Source: Sphingomonadales bacterium (lineage in GTDB: Bacteria; Pseudomonadota; Alphaproteobacteria; Sphingomonadales; Sphingomonadaceae). From it: DNA of 50,084 nt. The position numbers and the translations under genes were made by a program. Below the pieces are notes generated by a model, which saw nothing but the letters and a program-made list of their open reading frames with translations, ran no database searches and was not told the origin of the DNA. Below, in pieces: positions 36,627-46,323 of this stretch (positions within the stretch are counted from its first letter, which is position 1; each line of letters opens with the position of its first letter). The stretch is from assembly GCA_027488785.1 (NCBI GenBank), contig JAIYAY010000032.1, positions 1 through 50,084 of the forward strand. The letters are read 5' to 3'.

Positions 36627-37822
36627 TGCGTAAAACCACCCTCTTGCTTTTGCCTATATTGCTGTCCGGTTGCACCGTGGCCGTCAAATATGGCGATGTG
36701 CTGCACAGTAAGCTGGTGGAAAACCCACGGTGCAATCCATCGCAGAATGATAGCGCCGCGATTGCCGGAAAAGACCATTTCATTGTTACCAGCCGCCTGC
36801 CTGACTGCCGCGGCGACACTATCCTACTGACCAATCACAGGGCTGATCGCGTGCGCTACGCCCGCTTTGCGCCACCGCAAAAGATAAAGCCTGCTAAGGG
36901 CGATACGCAGATGGTTGTGCCACTTGCATTCCAACCCGAGGATGCATGGTGGGATGGCCTGCGCGATGCGGCGAACCTGCGTAAGGGCCGCGTGCTGATA
37001 TATGTCCATGGCTATCGCGAAACTCTGCAAACTACAGCGCGCGACGCGGTGCAGATTGGCGCAATGAGCAATTTTGACGGACCAATCATCCATTATAGCT
37101 GGCCCTCACAAGGTAATTTGCTCAGCTACGCCGTAGATGAAACCAACATGTATTGGGATCAACGCAATTTTCGCAATTTTCTGACCAAATTGGCGCGGAC
37201 GGAGTGGGTCAAGGAAATCGTTCTTGTCTCCCACTCGCTTGGCGCACGGCTTGTTATTCCGGCTGTTGAATATGTTGATCGCACGTCCACCAACGCAGAT
37301 TCGAGCAATATTTCCAATATCATATTGGCTTCCCCCGATGTGGATCGTGAAGATTTTGAACGTGATATTGCGGAAGAAGTTCTCTCCGCGCGGCGCGTCA
37401 ATAATGACCGGAGGGTGACGGTCTATGCCTCACTTAGCGACCGGGCGCTCGCGGTATCGCGCGCGGTGCATGGCTATCCGCGTTTGGGCTCGCCTTATTG
37501 TTTCAACCCATTTGAGGCGCAGGAATTAAAGGCAAAGGGCCTGCCGCAACGCTGCTTTGCGACCAAGACGAAATACCAGACCGAGCCCGCCAAAACCGGC
37601 TTCACTATTATCGATACCACCGATGTTTCCGGCGGAGGTGCAGGCCATAGCGATTATTTGCGTAGCTTTGCCGTATGCAAAGATTTTGCGGCCGTTGTGA
37701 ACGGTGCACGCACGACCGAGGACCGTGTGGCGACCAAGGACGCGCATGTATTCACCCTACGCGCGCCTGTGAAACCGACAAAAGAAGACATTGCAGCTAT
37801 GTGCAAGAGGTTGTCCGATTAA
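36626..37822 (+). CDS. Lipoprotein alpha/beta hydrolase (DUF900-like)
   Basis: A 398-residue protein with a lipoprotein signal (LLPILLSGC, lipidated C16), so it is anchored in the envelope. The hydrolase fold has the oxyanion motif [10 protein letters not shown] (126-135) and the elbow [10 protein letters not shown] with S204. [14 protein letters not shown] and HSDYLR near the C-terminus supply the Asp and His of the likely triad. This matches the DUF900 group of serine hydrolases of unknown substrate. It overlaps the peroxiredoxin gene and cobT by one base each, so all three are presumably made from one mRNA. Confidence 0.87.
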   Translation: MRKTTLLLLPILLSGCTVAVKYGDVLHSKLVENPRCNPSQNDSAAIAGKDHFIVTSRLPDCRGDTILLTNHRADRVRYARFAPPQKIKPAKGDTQMVVPLAFQPEDAWWDGLRDAANLRKGRVLIYVHGYRETLQTTARDAVQIGAMSNFDGPIIHYSWPSQGNLLSYAVDETNMYWDQRNFRNFLTKLARTEWVKEIVLVSHSLGARLVIPAVEYVDRTSTNADSSNISNIILASPDVDREDFERDIAEEVLSARRVNNDRRVTVYASLSDRALAVSRAVHGYPRLGSPYCFNPFEAQELKAKGLPQRCFATKTKYQTEPAKTGFTIIDTTDVSGGGAGHSDYLRSFAVCKDFAAVVNGARTTEDRVATKDAHVFTLRAPVKPTKEDIAAMCKRLSD

Positions 37823-39636
37823 TGTCAAATGAAAGCCCTCTTGAACAATTCAAACAGGTCCTGACCGGCACCGCGCGCGCGCTCGCGCATGAGCCGGAGG
37901 TGGAATTGGCCTTCACCGCCGACGCGCCAAGCCAAGCGGGCAAGAATTTCAAAGTTCCCATGCCGGGTCGCCTGCTGCCGCCCGACCAAGTGGCCGAGGC
38001 ACGCGGTTTCGCCGACAGCTTTGCATTGAAGTTGAAACATCATGATCCAGCTCGGCATGCCGCTTTGCGCCCATCAGAAGTCATTGCGGGCGCGGCATTT
38101 GACGCGGTGGAAAATGCGCGGGTTGAGGCGCTAGGTTCGCGCAATATGGCCGGGATTGCCGCAAACCTTGGCCATGCGCTTGAACTCAAAATGCGCACTG
38201 ACCCGATTGCCCGCGCGCAAGCCCCTGACGAAGTGCCGATCTCCACGGCCTTATCGCTGATCGTGCGCGAACGCCTGACCGGCGCACCCGTGCCTGCCGC
38301 CGCCGCCGCGGGCGTCGATATGCTGCGCGGTTGGATCGAAGAAAATGCCGGTAGCGACTTGGATGCGCTTGCGCTGGCGCTCGACGATCAAAGTGCCTTT
38401 GCTGCGATAACGCAATCCATGCTGGAGCATTTGAACCTCACCGAAGGTGATGTCGATCCGTCCGATGCCGACGAAGGCGGCGATGATGCGGAGGATGCAC
38501 AAGACCAAGACGGCGATAGCGAAGACGACGGCGATGGCGAAGCTGGCCAAGCCGAAGCCCGCGCGGAACCGCAACAGGGCGAAGGCGAAGAGACTGAGGC
38601 CGATTATGACGGCGAAGATATGGACGACCAAGACGGCGCCGATGGCGAAATGGGTGATGACGGCATGCAGCCCGTCACCCCGCAGCGTCGCAATTGGGAC
38701 CATTTGCCACAGAGCGACTATAAAATCTGGTCGACCAAATATGACGAGACAATCACCGCGACCGAACTTGCCGACGAAGAAGAACTGAACCGGCTGCGCG
38801 CGTATCTCGACCAACAATTGTCAAACCTGCAATCAGTGGTGACAAAGCTTGCCAACCGCTTGCAACGCCGCCTGATGGCGCAACAAAACCGCAGTTGGGA
38901 TTTCGACCAAGAAGAAGGCATGCTCGACGCCGCGCGGCTTGCCCGTGTCGTGGTGTCTCCCGGCAGCTCTTTGTCTTACAAAATCGAACGCGAAACCGAT
39001 TTCCGCGACACGGTGGTGACTTTGCTTATCGATAATTCAGGCTCGATGCGTGGGCGGCCCATCAGCATCGCCGCGATCAGCGCAGACATATTGGCGCGCA
39101 CCTTGGAACGCTGCGGCGTCAAAACCGAAATATTGGGCTTCACCACCCGCGCGTGGAAAGGCGGGCAAGCGCGTGAAGACTGGCTCGCCGCCGGACGGCA
39201 GCCCATGCCCGGTCGCCTTAACGATCTGCGCCATATTCTTTACAAAAAAGCCGATGAGCCATGGCGTCATGCCAAACGCAATCTGGGCCTGATGATGCGC
39301 GAAGGGCTACTGAAGGAGAATATCGATGGCGAGGCATTGCTCTGGGCGCATAACCGCCTGATCGCCCGCGCCGAAGACCGTCGCATATTGATGGTCATCT
39401 CGGACGGCGCCCCTGTGGACGACAGCACCTTGTCGGTCAATCATGGCGGCTATCTGGAACAGCATTTGCGCAAGGTTATCGAAATGATCGAAACGCGCAG
39501 CCCTGTGCAACTGGTCGCCATCGGCATCGGCCATGACGTGACGCGTTACTATAAACGCGCAGTAACAATCATGGACGTTGAACAGCTTGGCGGCACGATG
39601 ATTGAACAACTGGCCGGATTGTTTGACGAGGAATAA
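37822..39636 (+). CDS. cobT: CobT-type VWA-domain protein (cobaltochelatase subunit)
   Basis: A 604-residue partner of CobS. The N-terminal region (about 1-205) contains [12 protein letters not shown] and [14 protein letters not shown] highly acidic linker covers about 209-283, rich in Asp/Glu/Gly. The C-terminal VWA domain (about 398-600) has the MIDAS DNSGS with D404. The acidic linker and MIDAS layout match cobalt chelatase CobT. The ATG at 37822 overlaps the previous stop; an upstream frame extension is a shadow. Since cobS and cobT act together, their separation by two envelope genes is unusual. Confidence 0.93.
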   Translation: MSNESPLEQFKQVLTGTARALAHEPEVELAFTADAPSQAGKNFKVPMPGRLLPPDQVAEARGFADSFALKLKHHDPARHAALRPSEVIAGAAFDAVENARVEALGSRNMAGIAANLGHALELKMRTDPIARAQAPDEVPISTALSLIVRERLTGAPVPAAAAAGVDMLRGWIEENAGSDLDALALALDDQSAFAAITQSMLEHLNLTEGDVDPSDADEGGDDAEDAQDQDGDSEDDGDGEAGQAEARAEPQQGEGEETEADYDGEDMDDQDGADGEMGDDGMQPVTPQRRNWDHLPQSDYKIWSTKYDETITATELADEEELNRLRAYLDQQLSNLQSVVTKLANRLQRRLMAQQNRSWDFDQEEGMLDAARLARVVVSPGSSLSYKIERETDFRDTVVTLLIDNSGSMRGRPISIAAISADILARTLERCGVKTEILGFTTRAWKGGQAREDWLAAGRQPMPGRLNDLRHILYKKADEPWRHAKRNLGLMMREGLLKENIDGEALLWAHNRLIARAEDRRILMVISDGAPVDDSTLSVNHGGYLEQHLRKVIEMIETRSPVQLVAIGIGHDVTRYYKRAVTIMDVEQLGGTMIEQLAGLFDEE

Positions 39637-39665
39637 GCTTGCCTTTCGCACGCCGCATTATATGA

Positions 39666-39683
39666 TTTAATCAAACGATTAAA
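39666..39683. promoter_or_regulatory. Palindrome ahead of nitroreductase gene
   Basis: TTTAATC (39666-39672) and GATTAAA (39677-39683) form a perfect 7-bp inverted repeat around AAAC, 18 bases ahead of the ATG at 39701. It could be an operator for a dimeric regulator. No U-tract follows, so it is unlikely to be a terminator for cobT. Confidence 0.4.
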
Positions 39684-39700
39684 CCTGCGGGGAATTATAG

Positions 39701-40372
39701 ATGAACGTTACTGAAGCCGTTGCCTCACGGCGCTCTGTCCGGCAATTTCTGGATACACCCGTCGACAAAGCGATCCTCGAACGCGTGCTGGCCAAGGCGC
39801 AGCGTGCGCCCTCGGGCGGCAATACGCAGCCTTGGAATGCGGTCATCCTGACCGGCGCGCCGTTGGCGGATTTGACCGCCAAGATTAAGGCGAAAGCCGC
39901 CACGGCGCCGATGGGAGATGGCCATGAATATGACATCTACCCCAAAGACTTAGAAGGCCGTTATGAAGAGCAACGGCGTGGTGTGGGCAAGGCGATGTTC
40001 GATGCGCTTGGCCTCGCGCGCGAAGACGGCGCTGGCCGCGTTGCGCAGATGATGAAGAACTGGGACAGCTTTGGCGCGCCCGTGCAACTGTTCACCTACA
40101 CCCGCAAATATATGGGCCCGCCACAATGGTCGGACATGGGCATGTGGTTGCAAACGGTGATGCTGTTGCTGCGCGAAGAGGGCCTAGACAGCTGCGCACA
40201 AGAAATCTGGGCCATGTACGGCACGACGATGCGCGAACTGCTGAACATTGATGATGACCATATCTTCTTCTGCGGCATGGCGATTGGCTATCGCGACGCA
40301 GACGCCGCGGTGAACAACTTCACGGTGCCGCGCGTGGAGATTGATCAGGCGATACGCTGGGACGGATTTTAG
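39701..40372 (+). CDS. Nitroreductase family protein
   Basis: A 223-residue FMN-dependent nitroreductase. It starts EAVASRRSVRQFLDTPVD, the standard FMN-phosphate motif, followed by AQRAPSGGNTQPW (about 33-45). GMWLQTVMLLLREEGLDSC and a C-terminal GMAIGYRDADAAVN complete the fold. By family it reduces nitro or quinone compounds with NAD(P)H. The substrate is unknown, and the preceding palindrome suggests regulation. It differs clearly from the RutE-like gene at 5875 in length and in the motif order. Confidence 0.9.
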   Translation: MNVTEAVASRRSVRQFLDTPVDKAILERVLAKAQRAPSGGNTQPWNAVILTGAPLADLTAKIKAKAATAPMGDGHEYDIYPKDLEGRYEEQRRGVGKAMFDALGLAREDGAGRVAQMMKNWDSFGAPVQLFTYTRKYMGPPQWSDMGMWLQTVMLLLREEGLDSCAQEIWAMYGTTMRELLNIDDDHIFFCGMAIGYRDADAAVNNFTVPRVEIDQAIRWDGF

Positions 40373-40383
40373 AAAGCCTCAAA

Positions 40384-40470
40384 CCGTCGCCCCAGCCTGT
40401 GCTGGTGCGACGGACAAGTGGCCGTGAACAAGTTTAGGGTGGCAGTTGGAGGTGACTTGACCTCTGCAAC
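40384..40470. repeat. Hairpin pair between nitroreductase and cysS
   Basis: CCGTCGCCCCAGC (40384-40396) pairs with GCTGGTGCGACGG (40401-40413) over 13 positions with one mismatch. This is a common alphaproteobacterial palindromic repeat type. Then AACAAGTTTAGGGTGGC (about 40427-40443) resembles an arm of the repeats near groES. GTTGGAGGT (40445-40453) and ACCTCTGCAAC (40460-40470) form a second stem just before cysS, which could affect its leader. Confidence 0.65.
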
Positions 40471-40491
40471 CATTTCCAGCATCGCGGCGCT

Positions 40492-41991
40492 ATGACCGAA
40501 TTGCGCCTCTTCAACAGCCTGACCCGGCAACTGGAAACCTTCACCCCTGTTCACGCGGGCGAAGCGCGGATCTATACCTGCGGGCCGACGGTGTATAATT
40601 ACCCACATATCGGCAATATGCGCGCTTATGTCTTTGCCGACACGTTGGGCCGCGTTCTGTCGTACGAGGGCTATAAGCTCACCCATGTCATCAACATCAC
40701 CGATGTCGGACATTTGACCGACGATGCGGATGCGGGTGAAGACAAGATGGAGAAAATGGCCGCGGAGAAAGCGCAATCGATTTGGGACATCGCGCGCCAT
40801 TATACCGAAGCTTATTGGGCCGATATCAAGGCGCTAAACATTCGTCAGCCCGCGCATTGGTCCATCGCCACCGATTATGTGCCGCAGATGATCGATTATG
40901 CCAAAAGCATCGCCGACAAGCATTGTTATGAGCTGGAAAGCGGCCTGTATTTCGATACTTCCACCGTCGCCCATTATGGCGCACTGGCCCGTGCCAAAAC
41001 CGAAGATGGTGAAGGCCGTATCGAAGAGGTGGAGGGCAAACGCAACGCTGCGGACTTTGCGATTTGGCGTAAGACCCCCGCCGGCGAAACGCGGCAGATG
41101 GAGTGGGATAGCCCCTGGGGCAAAGGCGCGCCGGGCTGGCATCTGGAATGCTCGGTCATGTCAGAGGCGTTGCTTGGCCTGCCATTTGACATCCACACCG
41201 GCGGCATCGACCATCGTGAGATTCACCACCCCAATGAAATCGCGCAAAACCAGGCGCGCTGCGGCAGCAACCATAGCGGCGCGCGTTTTTGGATGCACAA
41301 TAATTTCCTAATTGAACGCAGCGGCAAAATGTCCAAATCATCGTGCGAATTCCTGCGCGTGCAATTGCTCATCGATAAAGGCTTCCACCCCCTCGCCTAC
41401 CGCCTGATGTGCTTGCAAGCGCATTATCGGAGCGAGCTGGAGTTTAGCTGGGAGGGGCTGCAGGCGGCGTTTGTGCGGTTGAAGCGGATGGTGATGGGGG
41501 TGGCCAACCTCAAGTCCCGTCATGCTGAACTTGTTCCGGAATCCATCGTGCCTAAAGCACCGATGGTGCAAGCTGATACATGGACCCTGAAACAAGTTCA
41601 GGGTAACGTGGCTCCGATACTTTCGGCTCCACTGAAAGACTTTGTCGCGGCAGCAACGGACGACCTCAACACTGCCATCGCTATCACTGCGCTGGAAACC
41701 GTCCTTGGCCTCAAAAAAGTCGATGTTGCACAACAGCTTGCTACCATCGCAGATATGGACAAGGTCCTCGGCTTAAATCTGATGACCCTCACCCGCCAAG
41801 ACCTCCGCGTCCGCCCCAAAGCCGCAACCATCACCGAAGAGGACATCGAAAACGCCCTCGCCGCCCGCAAAGAAGCTCGTGCCGCTAAGGACTTTGCCAA
41901 GTCCGACGCGATCCGCGACGACCTCATCGCCAAAGGCGTTGAAGTGATGGACGGCGACCCGCTAGGTTGGGATTGGAAGCTCGACATATGA
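40492..41991 (+). CDS. cysS: Cysteinyl-tRNA synthetase with in-frame repeat insertion
   Basis: A 499-residue class I synthetase that charges tRNA-Cys. The zinc ligand C30 and the HIGH-type motif HIGN (39-42) lie near the start. GWHLECSVM and the GGIDHREIHHPNE block complete the zinc site, and KMSKS is at 279-283. The anticodon-binding and DALR helices follow. Residues about 343-373 (RHAELVPESIVP... LKQVQGN) are encoded by a palindromic repeat like those around groES. They do not belong to the family core, and lie between the KMSKS domain and DLNTAIAITALE. The frame is kept, so the enzyme is likely functional. It overlaps the next gene by four bases. Confidence 0.95.
   Translation: MTELRLFNSLTRQLETFTPVHAGEARIYTCGPTVYNYPHIGNMRAYVFADTLGRVLSYEGYKLTHVINITDVGHLTDDADAGEDKMEKMAAEKAQSIWDIARHYTEAYWADIKALNIRQPAHWSIATDYVPQMIDYAKSIADKHCYELESGLYFDTSTVAHYGALARAKTEDGEGRIEEVEGKRNAADFAIWRKTPAGETRQMEWDSPWGKGAPGWHLECSVMSEALLGLPFDIHTGGIDHREIHHPNEIAQNQARCGSNHSGARFWMHNNFLIERSGKMSKSSCEFLRVQLLIDKGFHPLAYRLMCLQAHYRSELEFSWEGLQAAFVRLKRMVMGVANLKSRHAELVPESIVPKAPMVQADTWTLKQVQGNVAPILSAPLKDFVAAATDDLNTAIAITALETVLGLKKVDVAQQLATIADMDKVLGLNLMTLTRQDLRVRPKAATITEEDIENALAARKEARAAKDFAKSDAIRDDLIAKGVEVMDGDPLGWDWKLDI
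41518..41608 (+). repeat. Palindromic repeat inserted in cysS
   Basis: The left arm starts CGTCATGCTGAACTTGTT at 41518 and the right arm ends CAAGTTCAGGGTAACG near 41608. CCTGAAACAAGTTCAGG is itself a hairpin. Between them CATCGTGCC and GCACCGATG (about 41543-41564) form another hairpin. The arms match the 28-base units near 45568 and 46180. The element adds roughly 31 codons without a stop or frameshift. Confidence 0.88.
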
Positions 41992-42344
41992 TGCTCAAAA
42001 TTGCCTGGCTCATCCTTGCGGCTATCCACGCCCTGCCCGCGCTGGCGCTGTTCCGTCCGGCAATGATTGGGCAGCTTTACCGCGTCGCAAACGATAATCC
42101 CTTATTTCTCTTGCTGCATCATCGCGCTGCGCTGTTCCTCGTTATCTTCCTACTCGCTGTCTGGGCTGCGTTTGACCCTGCGAGCCGCCGTATTGCCAGC
42201 ATTGGCGTCGGCGTCAGCATGATCTCCTTCTTGATCCTCTATTGGTCTGCGGGCTCTCCGCCTGCACTAAAAACCATCGCAATGACCGATCTTGTCGGCA
42301 TCCCGTTTTTACTCTTTGTCACTTGGAAGGCTTTTGCCGCATGA
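41988..42344 (+). CDS. Small integral membrane protein
   Basis: A 118-residue hydrophobic protein with about four membrane segments (roughly 3-20, 44-62, 69-88, 95-114). No catalytic motif or known family is recognised; the pattern resembles small DoxX-like or phosphopantetheine adenylyltransferase-neighbour membrane proteins, but this is not firm. The ATG at 41988 overlaps the cysS stop, and its own stop overlaps the next gene (ATGA), so it sits in a cotranscribed set with cysS and the dehydrogenase. Confidence 0.78.
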   Translation: MMLKIAWLILAAIHALPALALFRPAMIGQLYRVANDNPLFLLLHHRAALFLVIFLLAVWAAFDPASRRIASIGVGVSMISFLILYWSAGSPPALKTIAMTDLVGIPFLLFVTWKAFAA

Positions 42345-43285
42345 CCAAAACGAAACTCGTAATGTCGGGCCTTGTGCGTCCTCTCATCGAACCGCGCTTG
42401 CCCGACTGGATTGAACCGCATTTCTTCATGTCCAAGGAAGAAGCGCTAGAGCTGGCTCCACAGGCGGAAATTGGCTGGTTCGACATGTATGACAAGGGCG
42501 ACATGGCCACGGTCATCGGTGCCGCTACCCACATGAAATGGCTGAACAGCATTTATGCCGGCGTCGACGGCATGCCGCTCGCACAGTTGAAAGCGCAAGG
42601 CTGCGTCGTCACCAATGGCGCGGGCATCAACGCCATCACCATCGCCGAATATGTTGTAATGGGCATGCTGACCGTCGCCAAAAACTATCGTGAAGTCGTG
42701 CGTGCGCAAGAGCGGCGCGAATGGTTGCTGGATTCGCCGGGCAAAATTGAGCTTTTCGGGTCCAAGGCGTTGCTGCTGGGCTATGGTGCGATCGGCAAGC
42801 TGATTGAAGAGCGACTGAAGCCCTTTGGCGTCGATGTGACGGTGGTGCGCCGCTCGGCCGGGCCAAATACGCTGACGCCTGACCAATGGCGCACGCAGTT
42901 GGGCGAATATGACTGGGTTATCCTCGCCGTGCCCGCAACGCCGGAAACCGACAATATGATTGGCGCGGATGAGCTCGCCGCGATGAAGCCAAGCGCGACG
43001 CTCATCAACATCGCACGCGGATCAGTGGTCGATCAGGATGCCTTGGTCACCGTATTGCAAGCCAAGCAAATCGCCAACGCGTTTCTGGACGTCACCACGC
43101 CGGAGCCGCTGCCCGCCGACCATGTCTTGTGGACGCTTGATAATGCCCATGTCACGATGCATTTGTCGGGCCGCGCGCAAGATAAGATGTTCGTTCGCTC
43201 CGCCACGCGCTTCTTTGAAAATCTCGAACGTTATCGCAAGGGCGAGGCACTTGCGCCAATGGTCAACCTAGATCTGGGATATTGA
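42341..43285 (+). CDS. D-isomer-specific 2-hydroxyacid dehydrogenase family protein
   Basis: A 314-residue NAD(P)-dependent oxidoreductase. The cofactor motif GYGAIG is at 147-152. The catalytic residues expected in the family are R226 in INIARGSVVD, E255 in TPEPLP, and H274 in HVTMHLSG. The GxH pattern at the end is TMHLSG rather than the common TPHIAG. Members act on glyoxylate, hydroxypyruvate or similar acids; the substrate is not fixed here. The ATG 42341 overlaps the membrane protein stop. A SnoaL-like gene follows after two bases. Confidence 0.88.
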   Translation: MTKTKLVMSGLVRPLIEPRLPDWIEPHFFMSKEEALELAPQAEIGWFDMYDKGDMATVIGAATHMKWLNSIYAGVDGMPLAQLKAQGCVVTNGAGINAITIAEYVVMGMLTVAKNYREVVRAQERREWLLDSPGKIELFGSKALLLGYGAIGKLIEERLKPFGVDVTVVRRSAGPNTLTPDQWRTQLGEYDWVILAVPATPETDNMIGADELAAMKPSATLINIARGSVVDQDALVTVLQAKQIANAFLDVTTPEPLPADHVLWTLDNAHVTMHLSGRAQDKMFVRSATRFFENLERYRKGEALAPMVNLDLGY

Positions 43286-43287
43286 AC

Positions 43288-43677
43288 ATGCCAAACCCCG
43301 CAGAAATCTGGCACACAGTTGCCCTTTCCCGCGATGCAAAGGCGATTTCCGCCGTCCTGCATGATGATTGTGTTTTCGAAAGCCCGGTTGTGCACTCCCC
43401 CCAAAGGGGCAAGGCCATTACCGCCAAATATCTCGCCGCCGCAGGCCATACTTTGGGTAATGCGGAATTCAAATATGTCGGCGAATGGCACCGTGAGAAT
43501 AGTGCGATTCTGGAATTTCAGACCGTTATCGACGGCATCGCGATCAATGGCATCGACATGATTACGTGCGATAATGACGGCCTGATCACCCATTTCAAAG
43601 TCATGGTCCGCCCGTTAAAAGGCATGAACATGCTGCACCAGAAAATGGGCGAAATGCTGCAGCAGATGACGGGCTGA
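43288..43677 (+). CDS. SnoaL-like / NTF2-fold protein
   Basis: A 129-residue protein with the cone-shaped NTF2 fold suggested by ALSRDAKAISAVLHDDCVFESPVV near the start, a GKAITAKYLAAAG helix, and the closing strand HFKVMVRPLKGMNMLHQKM. Proteins of this type act as small isomerases, hydrolases or binding proteins. The ATG at 43288 is chosen over a TTG at 43282 that would overlap the previous stop. It ends the rightward cysS cluster. Confidence 0.82.
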   Translation: MPNPAEIWHTVALSRDAKAISAVLHDDCVFESPVVHSPQRGKAITAKYLAAAGHTLGNAEFKYVGEWHRENSAILEFQTVIDGIAINGIDMITCDNDGLITHFKVMVRPLKGMNMLHQKMGEMLQQMTG

Positions 43678-43722
43678 TTGGCTAGGCTGCTACTTTATTT
43701 GGCCAAAACGTAAATCCATATC

Positions 43723-43771
43723 GTCATCCCGAAGGTGTTTGTGCGCTGCACGCCTTCGGCCCCGGGATGAC
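43723..43771. repeat. Palindromic repeat after SnoaL-like gene
   Basis: GTCATCCCG (43723-43731) and CGGGATGAC (43763-43771) are perfect inverted arms, with AAGG/CCTT continuing the pairing inside. The arm sequence is that of the repeats near groES, with a different centre. It sits in the convergent gap before groEL and could also stop transcription. Confidence 0.8.
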
Positions 43772-43810
43772 ACGCGACAAAGTGTTCGCCCCCCTCATCG
43801 TCATCGCACA

Positions 43811-43842
43811 ACAAAAAAGGCCGGAAGGTTTCCCCTCCGGCC
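43811..43842 (-). terminator. Rho-independent terminator of groEL
   Basis: On the minus strand GGCCGGAGGG and CCTTCCGGCC form a stem (43819-43828 with 43833-43842, one mismatch) with a 4-base loop. A run of six U residues follows (from 43813-43818). It lies about 35 bases past the groEL stop. Confidence 0.92.
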
Positions 43843-43875
43843 CATTTTGTTTCAGCGTGCGCTGAGGGTTTGGAC

Positions 43876-45558
<1,683 letters not shown>

Positions 45559-45567
45559 CTATATTCT

Positions 45568-45638
45568 CGTCATCCTGAACTTGTTTCAGGATAACGCGCC
45601 AACGTAGTGTGTTATCCCGAAACAAGTTCGGGATGACG
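45568..45638. repeat. 71-bp two-hairpin repeat between groES and groEL
   Basis: The left unit starts CGTCATCCTGAAC at 45568 and ends GGATAAC at 45595; the right unit runs from GTTATCCCGAAAC at 45611 to GATGACG at 45638. Each forms its own hairpin and the two are inverted copies of one another. The same 71-bp architecture lies upstream at 46180-46250. Confidence 0.93.
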
Positions 45639-45652
45639 ATGGCTGAGTGCGC

Positions 45653-45940
45653 TTAGGAAACGATTCCCAAGATATCCGATTCCTTCATGATCAGCAGGTC
45701 TTCACCATCGATCTTGACTTCGGTGCCCGACCATTTGCCGAACAAAATCTTGTCACCAGCCTTAACGTCAAGCGCCGTTACCGTGCCATCGTCAGCGCGG
45801 GTGCCTGTGCCAACCGAGACGACTTCGCCTTCTTGTGGCTTTTCCTGAGCTGTATCAGGGATGATGATCCCGCCAGCGGTTTTTGCTTCGGCCTCGACCC
45901 GACGGACGAGAACGCGATCATGCAATGGACGAAATGCCAT
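45653..45940 (-). CDS. groS: Co-chaperonin GroES (10 kDa)
   Basis: A 95-residue lid for GroEL. It starts [36 protein letters not shown], covering the mobile loop (about 17-33), and continues [23 protein letters not shown], the canonical family end. AAGGAT lies ahead of the ATG. The CIRCE operator lies about 75 bases upstream and should control both groES and groEL. Confidence 0.99.
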   Translation of the reverse strand: MAFRPLHDRVLVRRVEAEAKTAGGIIIPDTAQEKPQEGEVVSVGTGTRADDGTVTALDVKAGDKILFGKWSGTEVKIDGEDLLIMKESDILGIVS

Positions 45941-46012
45941 GTTGAACTATCCTTTTTTCTGTTTCGCCATCCCGCCACTTCTGCATGAAGCAGAGGACGG
46001 CAATGAATATAC

Positions 46013-46041
46013 GTTAGCACTCATACAAGGCGAGTGCTAAC
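46013..46041 (-). promoter_or_regulatory. CIRCE operator (HrcA binding site)
   Basis: TTAGCACTC (46014-46022), nine bases, then GAGTGCTAA (46032-46040): a perfect match to the CIRCE consensus, extended by one G-C pair on each side. HrcA binds it and represses groESL until heat shock. It is placed ahead of groES, which is read leftward. Confidence 0.97.
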
Positions 46042-46179
46042 GGAGCCCAGATAGGGTGTTTTTGTGACAGGTCAAGGACTCGGGGCGCGATTTTTTTACG
46101 AATGATGTACCCGAAACCCCGTTCTACGAATTCATAGCGCAACTGCAAATTACCAGTCTAACCTCTGAGGTCCAAACCG

Positions 46180-46250
46180 CGTCATCCTGAACTTGTTTCA
46201 GGATAACAGGCTACCGTCGTTTGTGATCCTGAAACAAGTTCAGGATGACG
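46180..46250. repeat. 71-bp two-hairpin repeat between hisF and groES
   Basis: This second copy of the groES-groEL element has exactly the same length and layout. CGTCATCCTGAAC begins at 46180, GGATAAC ends at 46207, and the right arm GTGATCCTGAAACAAG runs 46223-46250. Centres differ (about 15 bases, unrelated). It is part of the 280-base gap between the CIRCE site and the hisF stop, which otherwise shows nothing. Confidence 0.93.
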
Positions 46251-46323
46251 AAGGATGGGGAGCAGCATGACTAAGGATGGGGGCAGGATGAGGAAGAATG
46301 GGGCTTAGGATAACGAAACTTTT

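Noticed and set aside
37675-37821. N-terminal extension of cobT
   Set aside because: It lies inside the lipoprotein hydrolase gene in another frame; CobT homology begins at the ATG 37822.
45568-46250. CRISPR-like array around groES
   Set aside because: There are only two copies 612 bases apart, each an inverted pair of hairpins, with a gene between them; there is no regular repeat-spacer pattern and no cas gene.
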